Notes: generated by a model not told the origin, from the letters alone. DNA of 64,000 nt from CAZBMD01 sp964493325 (GCA_964493325.1 CAZBMD010000008.1:6559-70558); one strand, 5' to 3'; positions 34,929 to 44,283 are shown, counted from the stretch's first letter. A program made the numbers and translations.

Positions 34929-35921
34929 ATGTTCTTACGATGCGCATATTTTGAACTTTTTTATGTTCTTCTTCCGCTTCTTGCACTTGCACTCATCTAT
35001 CGATGGCGGTTTTATCAATCACCTTTGTACGTGTATCCTCTGTCTGAAAAAATAGCTCAGGCAAGACTCTCTATTTTTGGCAGACACCAGTTCATCCTTT
35101 CAACTCTCCGATTTTTAGCTCTTGGCATTTTGGCATTCTTGATAACAAGGCCTCAATGGGTTGATGAACGATCAAAAGTGCACTTTGATGGTATAGACAT
35201 TGTTCTTGCGATAGACGTTTCATCAAGCATGCTTGCGTTTGATGACTCAAAGGATCAGCGAAATCGATTTTCTGTTGCTCAACAAGAAGCCATCCGCTTT
35301 ATTGAAAAACGCACGAATGATCCAATTGGCATTGTAATTTTTGCAAAAAATGCTCTTTCGCAGTGCCCTCTCACTCTTGATAAATCTATTTTAAAAGATA
35401 TTGTTGGGCGGCTTGAAATTGGGGCCATCGACCCTTCAGAGACATGGCTAGGAACCGGCCTTGCCGTTTCTATCAATCGCCTAAAAAATTCAAAAGCAAA
35501 AACTAAACTGATTATTTTACTTACTGACGGAGAGCCAACAGCTCAAGAAAAAATCGACCCCACCATTGCAATCCAGCTTGCTCAGCAGTTTGGTATCAAG
35601 GTCTATACTATTGGTGTTGGCAGTGAAAAAGGAGCTTATTTTAACCACCCTTATCTTGGACTACAACATTTGCAGACATCGCTTAACAAAGAGCTTTTAG
35701 AAAAAATAGCATCATCAACTGGTGGTCAATTCTTCCTTGCACAAAATCCCAAGGATATGAGGCTAATTTATGATAAAATCGATTCACTAGAAAAAATTAA
35801 CTACGAAACAGATCTTTTTCAAAAATACTATGAAGCTTTTCTAACCTTCATCTGGATTGTTTTTCTTCTTCTTGGACTAGAACTTGCTTTAAGATTGTTT
35901 ATTTGGCGTGGAGTATGGTAA
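34929..35921 (+). CDS. batA: Aerotolerance protein BatA, VWA domain
   Basis: A 330-residue membrane protein with GAGGAG before the ATG. It has two N-terminal membrane segments (about 10-26 and 56-73), a von Willebrand A domain with MIDAS DVSSS (96-100), a later LLTDGEPT, and a C-terminal membrane segment near 310-325. Bat proteins occur as batA-E with a MoxR ATPase and a DUF58 protein in Bacteroides and spirochaetes, and are linked to oxidative or envelope stress. batA-E are all here in order; moxR and DUF58 are not in the window. Confidence 0.9.
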   Translation: MFLRCAYFELFYVLLPLLALALIYRWRFYQSPLYVYPLSEKIAQARLSIFGRHQFILSTLRFLALGILAFLITRPQWVDERSKVHFDGIDIVLAIDVSSSMLAFDDSKDQRNRFSVAQQEAIRFIEKRTNDPIGIVIFAKNALSQCPLTLDKSILKDIVGRLEIGAIDPSETWLGTGLAVSINRLKNSKAKTKLIILLTDGEPTAQEKIDPTIAIQLAQQFGIKVYTIGVGSEKGAYFNHPYLGLQHLQTSLNKELLEKIASSTGGQFFLAQNPKDMRLIYDKIDSLEKINYETDLFQKYYEAFLTFIWIVFLLLGLELALRLFIWRGVW

Positions 35922-36926
35922 ATGAATGACTTTTTTGGTATCCATTTTGGCGGATCACACCGTTCTATTTTTTTACTTCTGCTGCCTGTTTTAATTGTAG
36001 CCATCATTAAAAATTTTGGACGGCTTAAACGTGCTTACACAATCCTTGCAAACCCAAAAAATGGCAGCAATGCACTCAAGAATTTTTCATTACGCAAACA
36101 ACTTATTAAATCAATCAGCTTGGCAGGAGCTTTAGTCGCACTCTTTATTGCTCTTCTTCAGCCGCAGTGGGGAAAGAAAGAACAAACCGTAACCCAAGAG
36201 GGACGCGATATCTTGATATTAGTTGATATCTCGCGCAGCATGACCGCACAAGATGTAAAACCAACACGCATGGATTTTGCCAAACTTAAAATTAGGAACC
36301 TTTTAACTAAGCTAGCTTTTGAACGGGTAGGGCTTATTCTTTTTTCCGGCTCAGCTTTTGTGCAATGCCCTCTCACTTCAGATCACAATGCTTTTTTAAT
36401 GTTTCTTGACCATATTGAAGCAGAAAGTATCTCCTCTGGAACTACATCAATCGCCGGAGCACTTGAAAAAGCAATCACCCTTTTTGGCAACTCGCCTGAT
36501 CGGAAAAACAAACTTGTCCTACTAGTTACAGACGGTGAAGATTTTTCAACCAACCTAGAAGCTGTCAAAAATAAAGCTGGCGAGCAGGATATTAAATTAT
36601 TCGCTCTTGGCATAGGAACTAAAGAAGGAGCGCCTATTCCGATTTTTGACGCCTCAGGAAAGCAGTCTGGCTTTGAGACTGATGACCAAGGAGCGATTGT
36701 TCTTTCATCGCTCAATGAAAAAATGCTTGAAGAAATGTGTAGCTTCTTGAATGGCACATACGCAAAAGCCATTTATCAAGACAGCGACTTAGACAAAATA
36801 GTAAACATCATTAAAAAATTTGAACGTGAAAAATTTGCAGATAAAACCGTCTCACTGTATGAAGATCAGTATCCATGGCTTTTAGGATTGGCCTTTGTAC
36901 TACTGATGCTCGAATGGATTGTGTAG
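35922..36926 (+). CDS. batB: Aerotolerance protein BatB, VWA domain
   Basis: A 334-residue protein that starts directly after the batA stop. It has membrane segments near 17-30, 63-80 and at the C-terminus (about 316-333), and a VWA domain with DISRS MIDAS (102-106), FSGSAFVQCPLT with the second metal Thr, and LLVTDGEDFS. It is paralogous to BatA in layout. In the family BatA and BatB are thought to form a heteromer at the membrane. Confidence 0.9.
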   Translation: MNDFFGIHFGGSHRSIFLLLLPVLIVAIIKNFGRLKRAYTILANPKNGSNALKNFSLRKQLIKSISLAGALVALFIALLQPQWGKKEQTVTQEGRDILILVDISRSMTAQDVKPTRMDFAKLKIRNLLTKLAFERVGLILFSGSAFVQCPLTSDHNAFLMFLDHIEAESISSGTTSIAGALEKAITLFGNSPDRKNKLVLLVTDGEDFSTNLEAVKNKAGEQDIKLFALGIGTKEGAPIPIFDASGKQSGFETDDQGAIVLSSLNEKMLEEMCSFLNGTYAKAIYQDSDLDKIVNIIKKFEREKFADKTVSLYEDQYPWLLGLAFVLLMLEWIV

Positions 36927-36939
36927 AGGAATATTGAGT

Positions 36940-38046
36940 ATGAAACGGTATATAATTGTATTAACCCTGTCCTGCTCACTCAGCACCAATGCACTTAACG
37001 CCTTTGATCTGTTTGGCTTTTTTAAGGGACACAAGGATGAAAAACCCGAGCAAGCAGTTGAACGACTGACTTCTCAGCAAATAGCTCACCCCAAAGACCC
37101 TTTTATAAATTATAATTTAGGCGTAGCCCAGTACAAAATTAGTAGTTTTGCACAAGCTGCTAGCAACTTTCAGCGGGCAGCAAAACATTCCAAAGAAAAA
37201 AAAGATCTTAGACAGCGAGCCTATTTTAATGGAGCAAACAGCCTTTACAAAGATGTACTTTCACAGCTCCCCCCATCATGGGAATCGGATGATACTGTTG
37301 TAGAAAACATCGATAATCATATTAAAAATCTTAAGCAAGCAATAAAAAATTATTCCTCTGCTTTAAAAATCGATAAACACAATTCACGCTCCCATGCAAA
37401 CAAAAAGCTCGTTGAAGAACTTATTAAAAAGCTTGAAGAAAAGAAAAAACGACAAGAGGAAAAACAAGAAAAAGACAGTCAACAAGATCAAAATAAAGAT
37501 TCTGAAAACAATGATTCTTCAGATGATGAAAATAATAAGTCACCCGATAGCAAAAATCAGCAGAACAACAATAAGCAAAAAAATAACGGCGATAGAAACA
37601 AAAAAGACGACCAATCGTCATCACAAAAAGATGATCAACAAGATGACCAACAAGATAGTAAGAGCGACAAACCAGAGGAGCGCCGAAAAGATGCTCCGGA
37701 TAAAAAAGAGCAAAAAAGAGATTCCGGGAATGACGATATACCTGATAAAAAAGAAACCAAAAACAAAAATAAGCAGGAGTCTAAACATGATTCTCACCAA
37801 GAAGAAAAACAGGGTAACTCTCAAAAAACATCCTCTCGCCAGGGTAACGACGAAGAAACTGAAAAGCAAGAAGAGCTGTCCGGAGCTCACGCAGCACATG
37901 AACGCGACGGCAATGAAAATGAAGAAATGAAAGCAAGAACTCTTGGAGCCATTCTTGACAAACTTACCGATGATGAAGCACAATTACAAAAAAGTTTAAC
38001 GACAGGACGCACAAAGCAAGCAGCGCCAGGTCAGAAGCTTTGGTAA
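36940..38046 (+). CDS. batC: BatC-like TPR protein with long Lys/Gln/Asp-rich tail
   Basis: A 368-residue exported protein from the ATG at 36940, 13 bases after batB; it has a signal peptide (ending LNAFDLFGFF). TPR-like helices follow (about 45-165, including PFINYNLGVAQYKISSFAQAASNFQRAAKH). The rest (about 170-340) is a highly charged, low-complexity Lys/Glu/Gln/Asp/Asn/Ser run. It ends with a short conserved-looking helix, ARTLGAILDKLTDDE, which is found at the C-terminus of BatC. The charged tail is long for a periplasmic linker. Confidence 0.8.
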   Translation: MKRYIIVLTLSCSLSTNALNAFDLFGFFKGHKDEKPEQAVERLTSQQIAHPKDPFINYNLGVAQYKISSFAQAASNFQRAAKHSKEKKDLRQRAYFNGANSLYKDVLSQLPPSWESDDTVVENIDNHIKNLKQAIKNYSSALKIDKHNSRSHANKKLVEELIKKLEEKKKRQEEKQEKDSQQDQNKDSENNDSSDDENNKSPDSKNQQNNNKQKNNGDRNKKDDQSSSQKDDQQDDQQDSKSDKPEERRKDAPDKKEQKRDSGNDDIPDKKETKNKNKQESKHDSHQEEKQGNSQKTSSRQGNDEETEKQEELSGAHAAHERDGNENEEMKARTLGAILDKLTDDEAQLQKSLTTGRTKQAAPGQKLW

Positions 38047-38093
38047 GATGATTTCGTGAAATAATAAAAAAATTACAGAACTTGAGTTCTATT

Positions 38094-39905
38094 ATGAAAT
38101 ATCCACAGACTTACGTTTTTTTATATATTGCATCACTGTTTTTTACTATTTCATGTCCACTCCTGGCTATCAATGTCACCCTTGAATTAGATAAAATTGT
38201 ACAGATGCAAGACCCTCGCGCAGGAACAAGTGTTCCAGCAGCATTTATAGAAGAGACATTTATCCTTAAGGCGATAATCAAAGATGGAGACCGCAACGCC
38301 GGTACCGTAAACATTCAAGGCCTTAATGAATTTCATGTCGACCGCCAAAGTCGATCTACCAATATAACCATGGTAAACAACCATCTAACGTCAATCACAA
38401 CCCACATGTACACCTTGCGACCAAAACGCGAAGGCATCTTTACCATCGGGCCCGCTTCTATCGACAAAAGCCCTCCATCAAATACTGTAACTCTGCACGT
38501 TATCAAGCGCCCAGCAAACTTCAAACATCACATTGAAGCTTCAAAATCACATGATGTTCAGTTATTTGGTAAAATTATTGCGAGCAAAGAATCTGTTGTT
38601 GTTGGAGAACCAACCATCATATCTCTGAAAATTTACATCCATGGACAGGCGCACAACCCTACTATTAGCCCTTTTGTAACGCCAGATTTTTTATTCAAGC
38701 AAATTGGAAACACAAAACAATACAAAGAGACTCTTGAAGAAACAGAATATTTTGTTCTAGAAAATCAGTATGAACTGATACCTCTCACACCTGGAACAAA
38801 AAAAATTGATCCAATCACCATTGAATACCATGTCCCCAAAAAACGTAGTCACCATCGTTCAGCAGGTTTTTTTGGCCATGACCTTTTGGATGATTTTTTT
38901 GGACCTCAAGCAGAACAACGACACGCGAAAACCAATGAATTAAACCTTGTTGTTGAATCGCTTCCTCCGCATGATAGCCCGATTGACGGTATTGGTGAAT
39001 TTTCAGTGTTACGAGCAACACTCAATAAAACAGAAGCGCAGCCAAATGAACCATTAATTTATTCACTTACTATCGTTGGGCATGGAAATATTGATCAAAT
39101 GAGCCACCCTCGCCTCGGATTACCCTCTAGAATGAAACACTACTCTTCAAAAAGCAATTTCATTCCTGGCGAGTCGATCGAAAAAGAAGGAAAGAAAATT
39201 TTTGAATATGTCATTCAAATACCGCAAAATGGAAACTGGGAAATTCCAGCACAAACCTTCACCTTTTTTGACACAAAAAAACGTAAATACCGCTCTCTTT
39301 TTTCAGAATCCCTGCCTATCATAGTTGCTTCTACAGAGGAAGCTGCAGCTCCTCATTATCAGCCTCACTCCGAAGCTGAATTGGGAGAACCATTACATGA
39401 GGAAGAAGCCCAGACAGAAACCATACCCCTTCAAAAAGACGTACACTTTATTCAAGAAGATGGCAGCGTGGCAAGTAAAAGCGTTCAAGCCCTCCCGCTG
39501 TGGCTGTTCTTATTATTAATTTTGTTACCCTTGATCTTATTTATCTCAAACTTTTTTGAGATAATCCGCAGCATTTGGTATCAAGAACCAACAAAGAAAA
39601 AAATTTGCGCTATTTATGAAAAACAGCTTGAGGCATTAAAAAAGAAGGGAGACTATGCTAAGTTATACCAATTTTTTCTCTCTTTTTTTGCTGAACGTTA
39701 TCAAAAACCGGTCGAACTGATAACGCAAGACTGGATTCATGAAAAGCTTACTGACGAAGGATTCTCAAGAGAACGAATCCAGGAGTTTATGGATTTCTTA
39801 AATGAGTGCATAGGTCTTAAATTTACAACCAAACCACTCACTCTTCTTGAACTCACTGGTCTTTTTAAAAAGAGTAAATATTGGCTTATATTTTTAGCAA
39901 AGTGA
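38094..39905 (+). CDS. batD: Aerotolerance protein BatD
   Basis: A 603-residue exported protein from the ATG at 38094 (an in-frame TTG at 38082 lacks a better site). The signal peptide runs to about residue 25, a large beta-rich region occupies 25-430 with typical BatD features (a VTLELDKIVQMQD start, RTNEPLIY-like VQPNEPLIYSLTI), a membrane segment lies at about 465-485 (LWLFLLLILLPLILFI), and a cytoplasmic helical part follows. The order signal, beta domains, membrane segment, helical tail matches BatD. A His-rich HHRSAGFFGHD stretch near 250 is unusual. It sits between batC and batE. Confidence 0.85.
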   Translation: MKYPQTYVFLYIASLFFTISCPLLAINVTLELDKIVQMQDPRAGTSVPAAFIEETFILKAIIKDGDRNAGTVNIQGLNEFHVDRQSRSTNITMVNNHLTSITTHMYTLRPKREGIFTIGPASIDKSPPSNTVTLHVIKRPANFKHHIEASKSHDVQLFGKIIASKESVVVGEPTIISLKIYIHGQAHNPTISPFVTPDFLFKQIGNTKQYKETLEETEYFVLENQYELIPLTPGTKKIDPITIEYHVPKKRSHHRSAGFFGHDLLDDFFGPQAEQRHAKTNELNLVVESLPPHDSPIDGIGEFSVLRATLNKTEAQPNEPLIYSLTIVGHGNIDQMSHPRLGLPSRMKHYSSKSNFIPGESIEKEGKKIFEYVIQIPQNGNWEIPAQTFTFFDTKKRKYRSLFSESLPIIVASTEEAAAPHYQPHSEAELGEPLHEEEAQTETIPLQKDVHFIQEDGSVASKSVQALPLWLFLLLILLPLILFISNFFEIIRSIWYQEPTKKKICAIYEKQLEALKKKGDYAKLYQFFLSFFAERYQKPVELITQDWIHEKLTDEGFSRERIQEFMDFLNECIGLKFTTKPLTLLELTGLFKKSKYWLIFLAK

Positions 39906-39916
39906 GGAAGTATCTT

Positions 39917-40690
39917 ATGAATCGTCCATCCGGCATCTATCACTTCATCCTTTTTCTGCTCATCGGCCAGATGCTTTTTTGCACGGCGCAGTCATCAGTA
40001 AATTATGAAGAAACTTTTTTGTACGCAAATGAATTGTATAAAAAAGGTGATTACCAAGGAGCTTTAAAACATTATTCAAGCATCCCTAATAAAAGTTCCA
40101 ACGTACACTTCAATATTGGCAACTGTATGTTCAAGCTGGGTAAAAAAGGCCAAGCGCTTGCCTGTTGGCGACGAGCTGAACACGACTGGGGCGTATTTGG
40201 ACGCAAAGAACTCCTTGCAAATATTGCTCTGGTTAAAGCTCAGCTTTTTCAAGAACCTACTAAAAAGTCAAAACAACCATCTTTTAAAAATACGTCAGAA
40301 CGCATGACAACATCTATTGCCTCACTTGTTCATGCCACTCCAAATTTTTGGCTTCAGCTTGCCTTTTTACTTATGTGGTTTTTTCTTTTGCTTTATCGCA
40401 AATATCTTCACAAAAAAGGCCGCTTTATCATCATCTCGCTGCTATTCCTTCTGCAAGCATTTTTTGGCAGCCTCTTAGCTCTCAAATACAGCTTTGATCT
40501 GCGCAAATATGGCGTCATTGTTCAAACTTCAGCATCAATACGATCTGGACCAGGAGATGATTACCAGAAACTAGGCACTCTTGGCGAGGGAACAGAAGTA
40601 ATAATTAATAAACAAAGTGACCAATTTTATAAGATCACACATCAAGGCCAAATAGGATGGGTATCAAATAAAGATATAGAGCCTATCTAG
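39917..40690 (+). CDS. batE: BatE-like TPR and SH3 protein
   Basis: A 257-residue exported protein from the ATG at 39917 with GAGGAAG upstream. After a signal peptide it has TPR-like helices (about 33-95, NELYKKGDYQGALKHYSSI, FNIGNCMFKLGKKGQALACWRRAE). Two membrane segments lie near 145-165 and 170-190, then a bacterial SH3 domain (about 195-257: GVIVQTSASIRSGPGDDYQKLGTLGEG, IGWVSNKDIEPI), as in BatE. It ends the bat run. The 148 bases to the next gene hold no clear terminator. Confidence 0.85.
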   Translation: MNRPSGIYHFILFLLIGQMLFCTAQSSVNYEETFLYANELYKKGDYQGALKHYSSIPNKSSNVHFNIGNCMFKLGKKGQALACWRRAEHDWGVFGRKELLANIALVKAQLFQEPTKKSKQPSFKNTSERMTTSIASLVHATPNFWLQLAFLLMWFFLLLYRKYLHKKGRFIIISLLFLLQAFFGSLLALKYSFDLRKYGVIVQTSASIRSGPGDDYQKLGTLGEGTEVIINKQSDQFYKITHQGQIGWVSNKDIEPI

Positions 40691-40838
40691 AAATATTAAA
40701 TCCAAATAGAGAAACAAAATACCCCCCTTTTGACACCCGCTTTAAATGTTACTATGCTGTAAATAACGTCTGAGTAAAGATTCTTTTACATAAAACCAGT
40801 ACCAAAGTTCAAAGATTATTTTGTAGGAATAAAATTGT

Positions 40839-41363
40839 ATGAAAAGTTCCCGCGCTTCTTACTTGCTTCATTACTCTGTTCTCATTCTGCTGCCTATGTA
40901 CCTTGCTTTATTGTGTAGCTGCGGAAAACATGAAACCGCTGCAGGAACTCTTGGTGCGGCCTCTGGAGCTATTGTTGGATCTGCAGTAAGCGGTGGCAAC
41001 AGCAAGGGGACAGGCGCTCTTGTCGGCGCTATGATCGGCAACCTCTTTGGTCGTGAAATTGGTAAAGAAGCTGATAAACAAGAGTCTGAAGAAATCATGG
41101 ACAGAGCTCGGCAAAGAGCTCTTGCTCGCCGACGCCTTGAAAGACTAGAAGCTGAAAACCGAGCCCTGCGTGAAAGTCATACAAAATGGTGCTTCCGTTG
41201 TTCAAAAAAAGTTCATATCATTGGCGCCCACACCTGTCCTCGCTGCGGCGGAGAACTTGGTCGAGAAAAATTTTGTAACGGCTGTACGGCTTCTTTTGAG
41301 CCTGAATCAGGGTTCCGCTACTGCCCATTCTGCAAAGATCGAGCTCTTCTGAGTATTCGATAA
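40839..41363 (+). CDS. Glycine-zipper lipoprotein with C-terminal zinc ribbons
   Basis: A 174-residue lipoprotein; the lipobox LCSC makes Cys28 the lipidated residue. It has a glycine-zipper segment (about 35-75, GTLGAASGAIVGSAVSGG, ALVGAMIGNLFGREIG), as in SlyB or Rick_17kDa-type outer membrane lipoproteins. A coiled-coil or charged helix (about 80-110) precedes four CxxC motifs (CFRC, CPRC, CNGC, CPFC) in 60 residues, which looks like two zinc ribbons. Zinc ribbons are normally cytoplasmic, so finding them behind an export signal is odd. No homologue recognised for the whole protein. AGGAAT precedes the ATG. Confidence 0.7.
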   Translation: MKSSRASYLLHYSVLILLPMYLALLCSCGKHETAAGTLGAASGAIVGSAVSGGNSKGTGALVGAMIGNLFGREIGKEADKQESEEIMDRARQRALARRRLERLEAENRALRESHTKWCFRCSKKVHIIGAHTCPRCGGELGREKFCNGCTASFEPESGFRYCPFCKDRALLSIR

Positions 41364-41553
41364 ATCCCCTTCAGAATCATCGATTTAATCTATCATGAGA
41401 AAACCCTTTCTCTGTTATTTTTAATAAATAATTTCATATTGTTAATTATTTTTATTAAAAGTGTTTATTTATAAGCATTATTTTTTATAGAATAATTATA
41501 AGATATCGTTTGTTATGAGTTAACAATTAACTAAGAATGACTAAGGGGATAGT

Positions 41554-41865
41554 ATGAAAATAATCAAATTTTTTGCAAAATCATTACTGGGAGCACTCCT
41601 GATGAGTGCTATGCTTATGTCTTCTTGTACTAAAAAAGAAAAAACTATTAGTGGTGTAATTATTGGTGTTGGTACGGGGGCTGCAGTTGGAGGCCTTGCT
41701 GGTGGTGGCGGTGGAGCTGTTGCCGGCGGTCTTGTTGGAGGTCTGACCGGAGGACTTATTGGCAATAGTCTTGGTAGCGATAAAAAGCACCATGAAGATC
41801 GTAATGACTACAAAAAGCATAGAAAGTCGCGTAGTCAACATCATCATCATGATGATGAAAAATAA
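41554..41865 (+). CDS. Small glycine-zipper lipoprotein
   Basis: A 103-residue lipoprotein with GGGGAT upstream of the ATG and the lipobox MSSC (Cys25). The central segment (about 33-75) is Gly/Ala/Val-rich with glycine-zipper spacing and could form two membrane helices. The tail is charged and ends in HHHHDDEK, a histidine run that may bind metal. It is homologous in plan to the gene before it but lacks the zinc ribbons. Followed by a strong terminator. Confidence 0.7.
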   Translation: MKIIKFFAKSLLGALLMSAMLMSSCTKKEKTISGVIIGVGTGAAVGGLAGGGGGAVAGGLVGGLTGGLIGNSLGSDKKHHEDRNDYKKHRKSRSQHHHHDDEK

Positions 41866-41895
41866 CTATACTCTAGCTATATAAAGCAATTTTAA

Positions 41896-41950
41896 CCGCG
41901 CTCTGCGTAGAAGCCCCCTAACGCTTCTCTGCGGGGCGCGGCCCTTTTTT
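41896..41950 (+). terminator. Terminator after the small lipoprotein gene
   Basis: A long, slightly imperfect GC-rich stem (CCGCGC/TCTGCG/AGAAGC with GCTTCT/CTGCGG/GGCGCGG) closes on an 8-base loop and is followed by CCCTTTTTT (41941-41949). Confidence 0.85.
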
Positions 41951-42053
41951 ATCCTACACTTGCACAACTTGCTCAGCAGTTTATACTTTTATCTTCATAG
42001 TATGATCAAGAAAAACAATGAACAATTACTTCTTATTGAAATGGTAACCGACG

Positions 42054-42797
42054 GTGAAAATACTGCTCAATGTGGAGAACCTCCACGTCCAAGTTGAAGA
42101 GAAACAGATTTTAAACGGCATTAGCCTTCAAGTAGCACCAGGCCAGACTCATGCAATCATGGGACCCAATGGCTCTGGAAAAAGCTCACTTGCCTACACA
42201 CTCATGGGACACCCCCGTTACACAATTACAGAAGGCACTATCACACTATGCGATCAGGTTATCAACGAACTCTCTCCTGACAAACGAGCAAAACTTGGCA
42301 TGTTTTTAGCGATGCAACACCCTCTTGAAATTGAAGGCATCCCGCTCAAAGATTTTTTACGTCAAGCATATAACGCTTTGTATGACGGAACTGATAAACA
42401 GTTGCGCATCAAGGAATTCAACGCTCTTTTATCTGAAAAACTTGAATTACTCAAAATGGACACTCAATTTGTTGAACGCCCCATCAATGTTGGATTTTCT
42501 GGTGGTGAAAAAAAACGGGCAGAAATTCTGCAGCTTGCTGTTTTGCAGCCCAAACTGATTGTTCTTGATGAAATTGACTCAGGCCTTGATATTGATGCAC
42601 TAAAAATTGTGTGCAACGGAATCAATGCGATTAAACAATCAAATCCAGAAATAGCCATTGTTCTGATTACTCATTATCAACGCATTCTTGATTATCTTTT
42701 ACCAAATTTTGTTCACGTTATTCAGAGCGGCAAAATTACCCGTTCTGGAGGCCCAGAGCTTGCAAGCTCTTTGGAACAAGAAGGATACACCCCTTAA
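42054..42797 (+). CDS. sufC: Fe-S cluster assembly ATPase SufC
   Basis: A 247-residue ABC ATPase. SufC shows in Walker A GPNGSGKSS, MGHPRYTITEG, MFLAMQHPLEIEG, signature FSGGEKKRAEILQ (Suf type, SGGEKKR), Walker B LIVLDEIDSGLDIDALK and ITHYQRILDYLLP, distinguishing it from transport ATPases. It normally works with SufB and SufD to build iron-sulphur clusters. Here it has no suf partner beside it; they may lie elsewhere. The start is GTG at 42054, with no strong ribosome site. Monocistronic. Confidence 0.95.
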   Translation: MKILLNVENLHVQVEEKQILNGISLQVAPGQTHAIMGPNGSGKSSLAYTLMGHPRYTITEGTITLCDQVINELSPDKRAKLGMFLAMQHPLEIEGIPLKDFLRQAYNALYDGTDKQLRIKEFNALLSEKLELLKMDTQFVERPINVGFSGGEKKRAEILQLAVLQPKLIVLDEIDSGLDIDALKIVCNGINAIKQSNPEIAIVLITHYQRILDYLLPNFVHVIQSGKITRSGGPELASSLEQEGYTP

Positions 42798-42818
42798 ATT
42801 ATTTGACTTCAAATCGGT

Positions 42819-42858
42819 AAGGGATTGCCTCGGTTAAACGAGACAATCCCTTTTTTCT
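42819..42858 (+). terminator. Terminator after sufC
   Basis: A 14-bp stem with one mismatch (42819-42832 with 42839-42852) closes on a 6-base loop and leads into TTTTTT. Confidence 0.9.
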
Positions 42859-43026
42859 TATATCAATCACAAGTATTTACAATAACCAGTTTTGACTTGC
42901 TCCAAAAGCAACTTACAACTTCTTTTTTTTAAGAATAATCAGTTGCTCTAGACAGGATATATTGCATTCAGGGTATGAAATATGTAAAAGTAAACAAAAT
43001 AATCTTTTTGGGGAGAAGGGGGTCCT

Positions 43027-43512
43027 ATGAAAATCAGGCATGCTTTTACGCTTATCGAACTCATGATTGTCGTTGCAATTATCGCATTCTTATCTACTGT
43101 TGCCATTCCTCAATGCTTTAAATATCAAGCCCGCGCGCGACAAGCTGAAGTTGCTGTTTATTTGGCATCACTGCACACCGCACAACTTGCCTACCACGCT
43201 CAAAATGGTGAGTACTCTACCAATCTTGGCGGTGACGGTGGGATTGGATGGAAACCTGAGGGATACAAAGGCGGTGGGTCTCAAGAAAAATTTTACTACA
43301 GCTACGGTTTTAACAATGGCGATGCTCAAGAAGGCACACACTTTTTTACAGGAAAAATGGGAGCTAGCAAAGATTCTCTCGCTGGTTCAAGCGCCGAAAA
43401 AAATGGCTTTATCGCTCGAGCTGCTGCTGATTTACTCGGAAAGAACAAACTTGATATCTGGCAAATTGATCAAGACCGAACCATCACACACGTACAAAAT
43501 GGTATTGATTGA
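43027..43512 (+). CDS. pilA: Type IV pilin-like protein
   Basis: A 161-residue pilin with AAGGGGG upstream of the ATG. The leader MKIRHA is short, then FTLIELMIVVAIIAFLSTVAIP, the class III pilin helix. The mature Phe1 and Glu5 are present, but the residue before the cleavage site is Ala instead of the nearly invariant Gly. The globular part has features of pilins (QAEVAVYLASLHTAQLAYHAQNGEYSTN; Gly/Tyr-rich loops; no C-terminal Cys pair). pilD is convergent right after it. It could be a major or minor pilin, and I cannot tell which. Confidence 0.85.
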   Translation: MKIRHAFTLIELMIVVAIIAFLSTVAIPQCFKYQARARQAEVAVYLASLHTAQLAYHAQNGEYSTNLGGDGGIGWKPEGYKGGGSQEKFYYSYGFNNGDAQEGTHFFTGKMGASKDSLAGSSAEKNGFIARAAADLLGKNKLDIWQIDQDRTITHVQNGID

Positions 43513-44283
43513 TTATGAACGAAGAAAACTTAAAATCTCATTTTGAAAAAGAACAAAAGACATTCCACCTAATGCAAGAAATGGGCCAAATGGAATACGT
43601 GTCATCTTGCCCTGCTTAGTTCCCAAAAGATAGATTCCCCCAATAATCGATCCTGTTAATGATGCAATTAAAAGCGTTACCCAGACTCCAACAGGTCCAA
43701 TAAAAGCCCCTATCATGGCAAGTAATTCCATGTCTCCCACTCCCATACCATCTTTTTTAGTATATACACGAAATAATGTGGCAACTGTCCAAAGAATTCC
43801 GTAGCCTACGATAGCTCCTACAACACTTTCAACAATCCCCACATCCAAAAAACCGCATACCGCGAATAAGAAACCCATAGGGATAAGCCAAAGCGTAAAT
43901 AGCTGGGGTATGACCAGCGCTTCTAAATCGGTGCGCACACCAACAATAAGGGCTGAAAATAAAAATAGATAGGCTAACAGAGGGCTCAATGACACATTAT
44001 CGCCGTGGATCAGATATAAACAAACAACTGACAGAGCAGTGATAATTTCAATAAAGGGATAGAGCCAAGAAATTTTCTGACTACAAAATCGGCAATGACC
44101 TTGTAACCAAATCCATGAAACAACTGGAATATTATCAAACCATGAAATTACAGCATTGCAAGAAGTGCAGTGCGAGCGAAGGGCAAAAAAAGGTTTTTCA
44201 TGGAGCAAGCGATAGCCCACAACATTCAAAAAAGATCCCCAACACAGCCCAAAAACACTCGCTATAAAAACCAGCTCAATCAT
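43513..44283 (-). CDS. pilD: Prepilin peptidase
   Basis: A 256-residue aspartic membrane protease with about seven to eight membrane segments. It starts VFGLCWGSFLNVVGYRL and has the cytoplasmic CTSC and CRFC zinc motif. The catalytic Asp pairs are in VRTDLEALVIP and GVGDMELLAMIGAF; the family GxGDxKL has Glu instead of Lys here. It trims and N-methylates prepilins. The start overlaps kdsD by 4 bases, and the stop abuts the convergent pilin stop with no base between. Confidence 0.93.
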   Translation of the reverse strand: MIELVFIASVFGLCWGSFLNVVGYRLLHEKPFFALRSHCTSCNAVISWFDNIPVVSWIWLQGHCRFCSQKISWLYPFIEIITALSVVCLYLIHGDNVSLSPLLAYLFLFSALIVGVRTDLEALVIPQLFTLWLIPMGFLFAVCGFLDVGIVESVVGAIVGYGILWTVATLFRVYTKKDGMGVGDMELLAMIGAFIGPVGVWVTLLIASLTGSIIGGIYLLGTKQGKMTRIPFGPFLALGGMSFVLFQNEILSFLRS

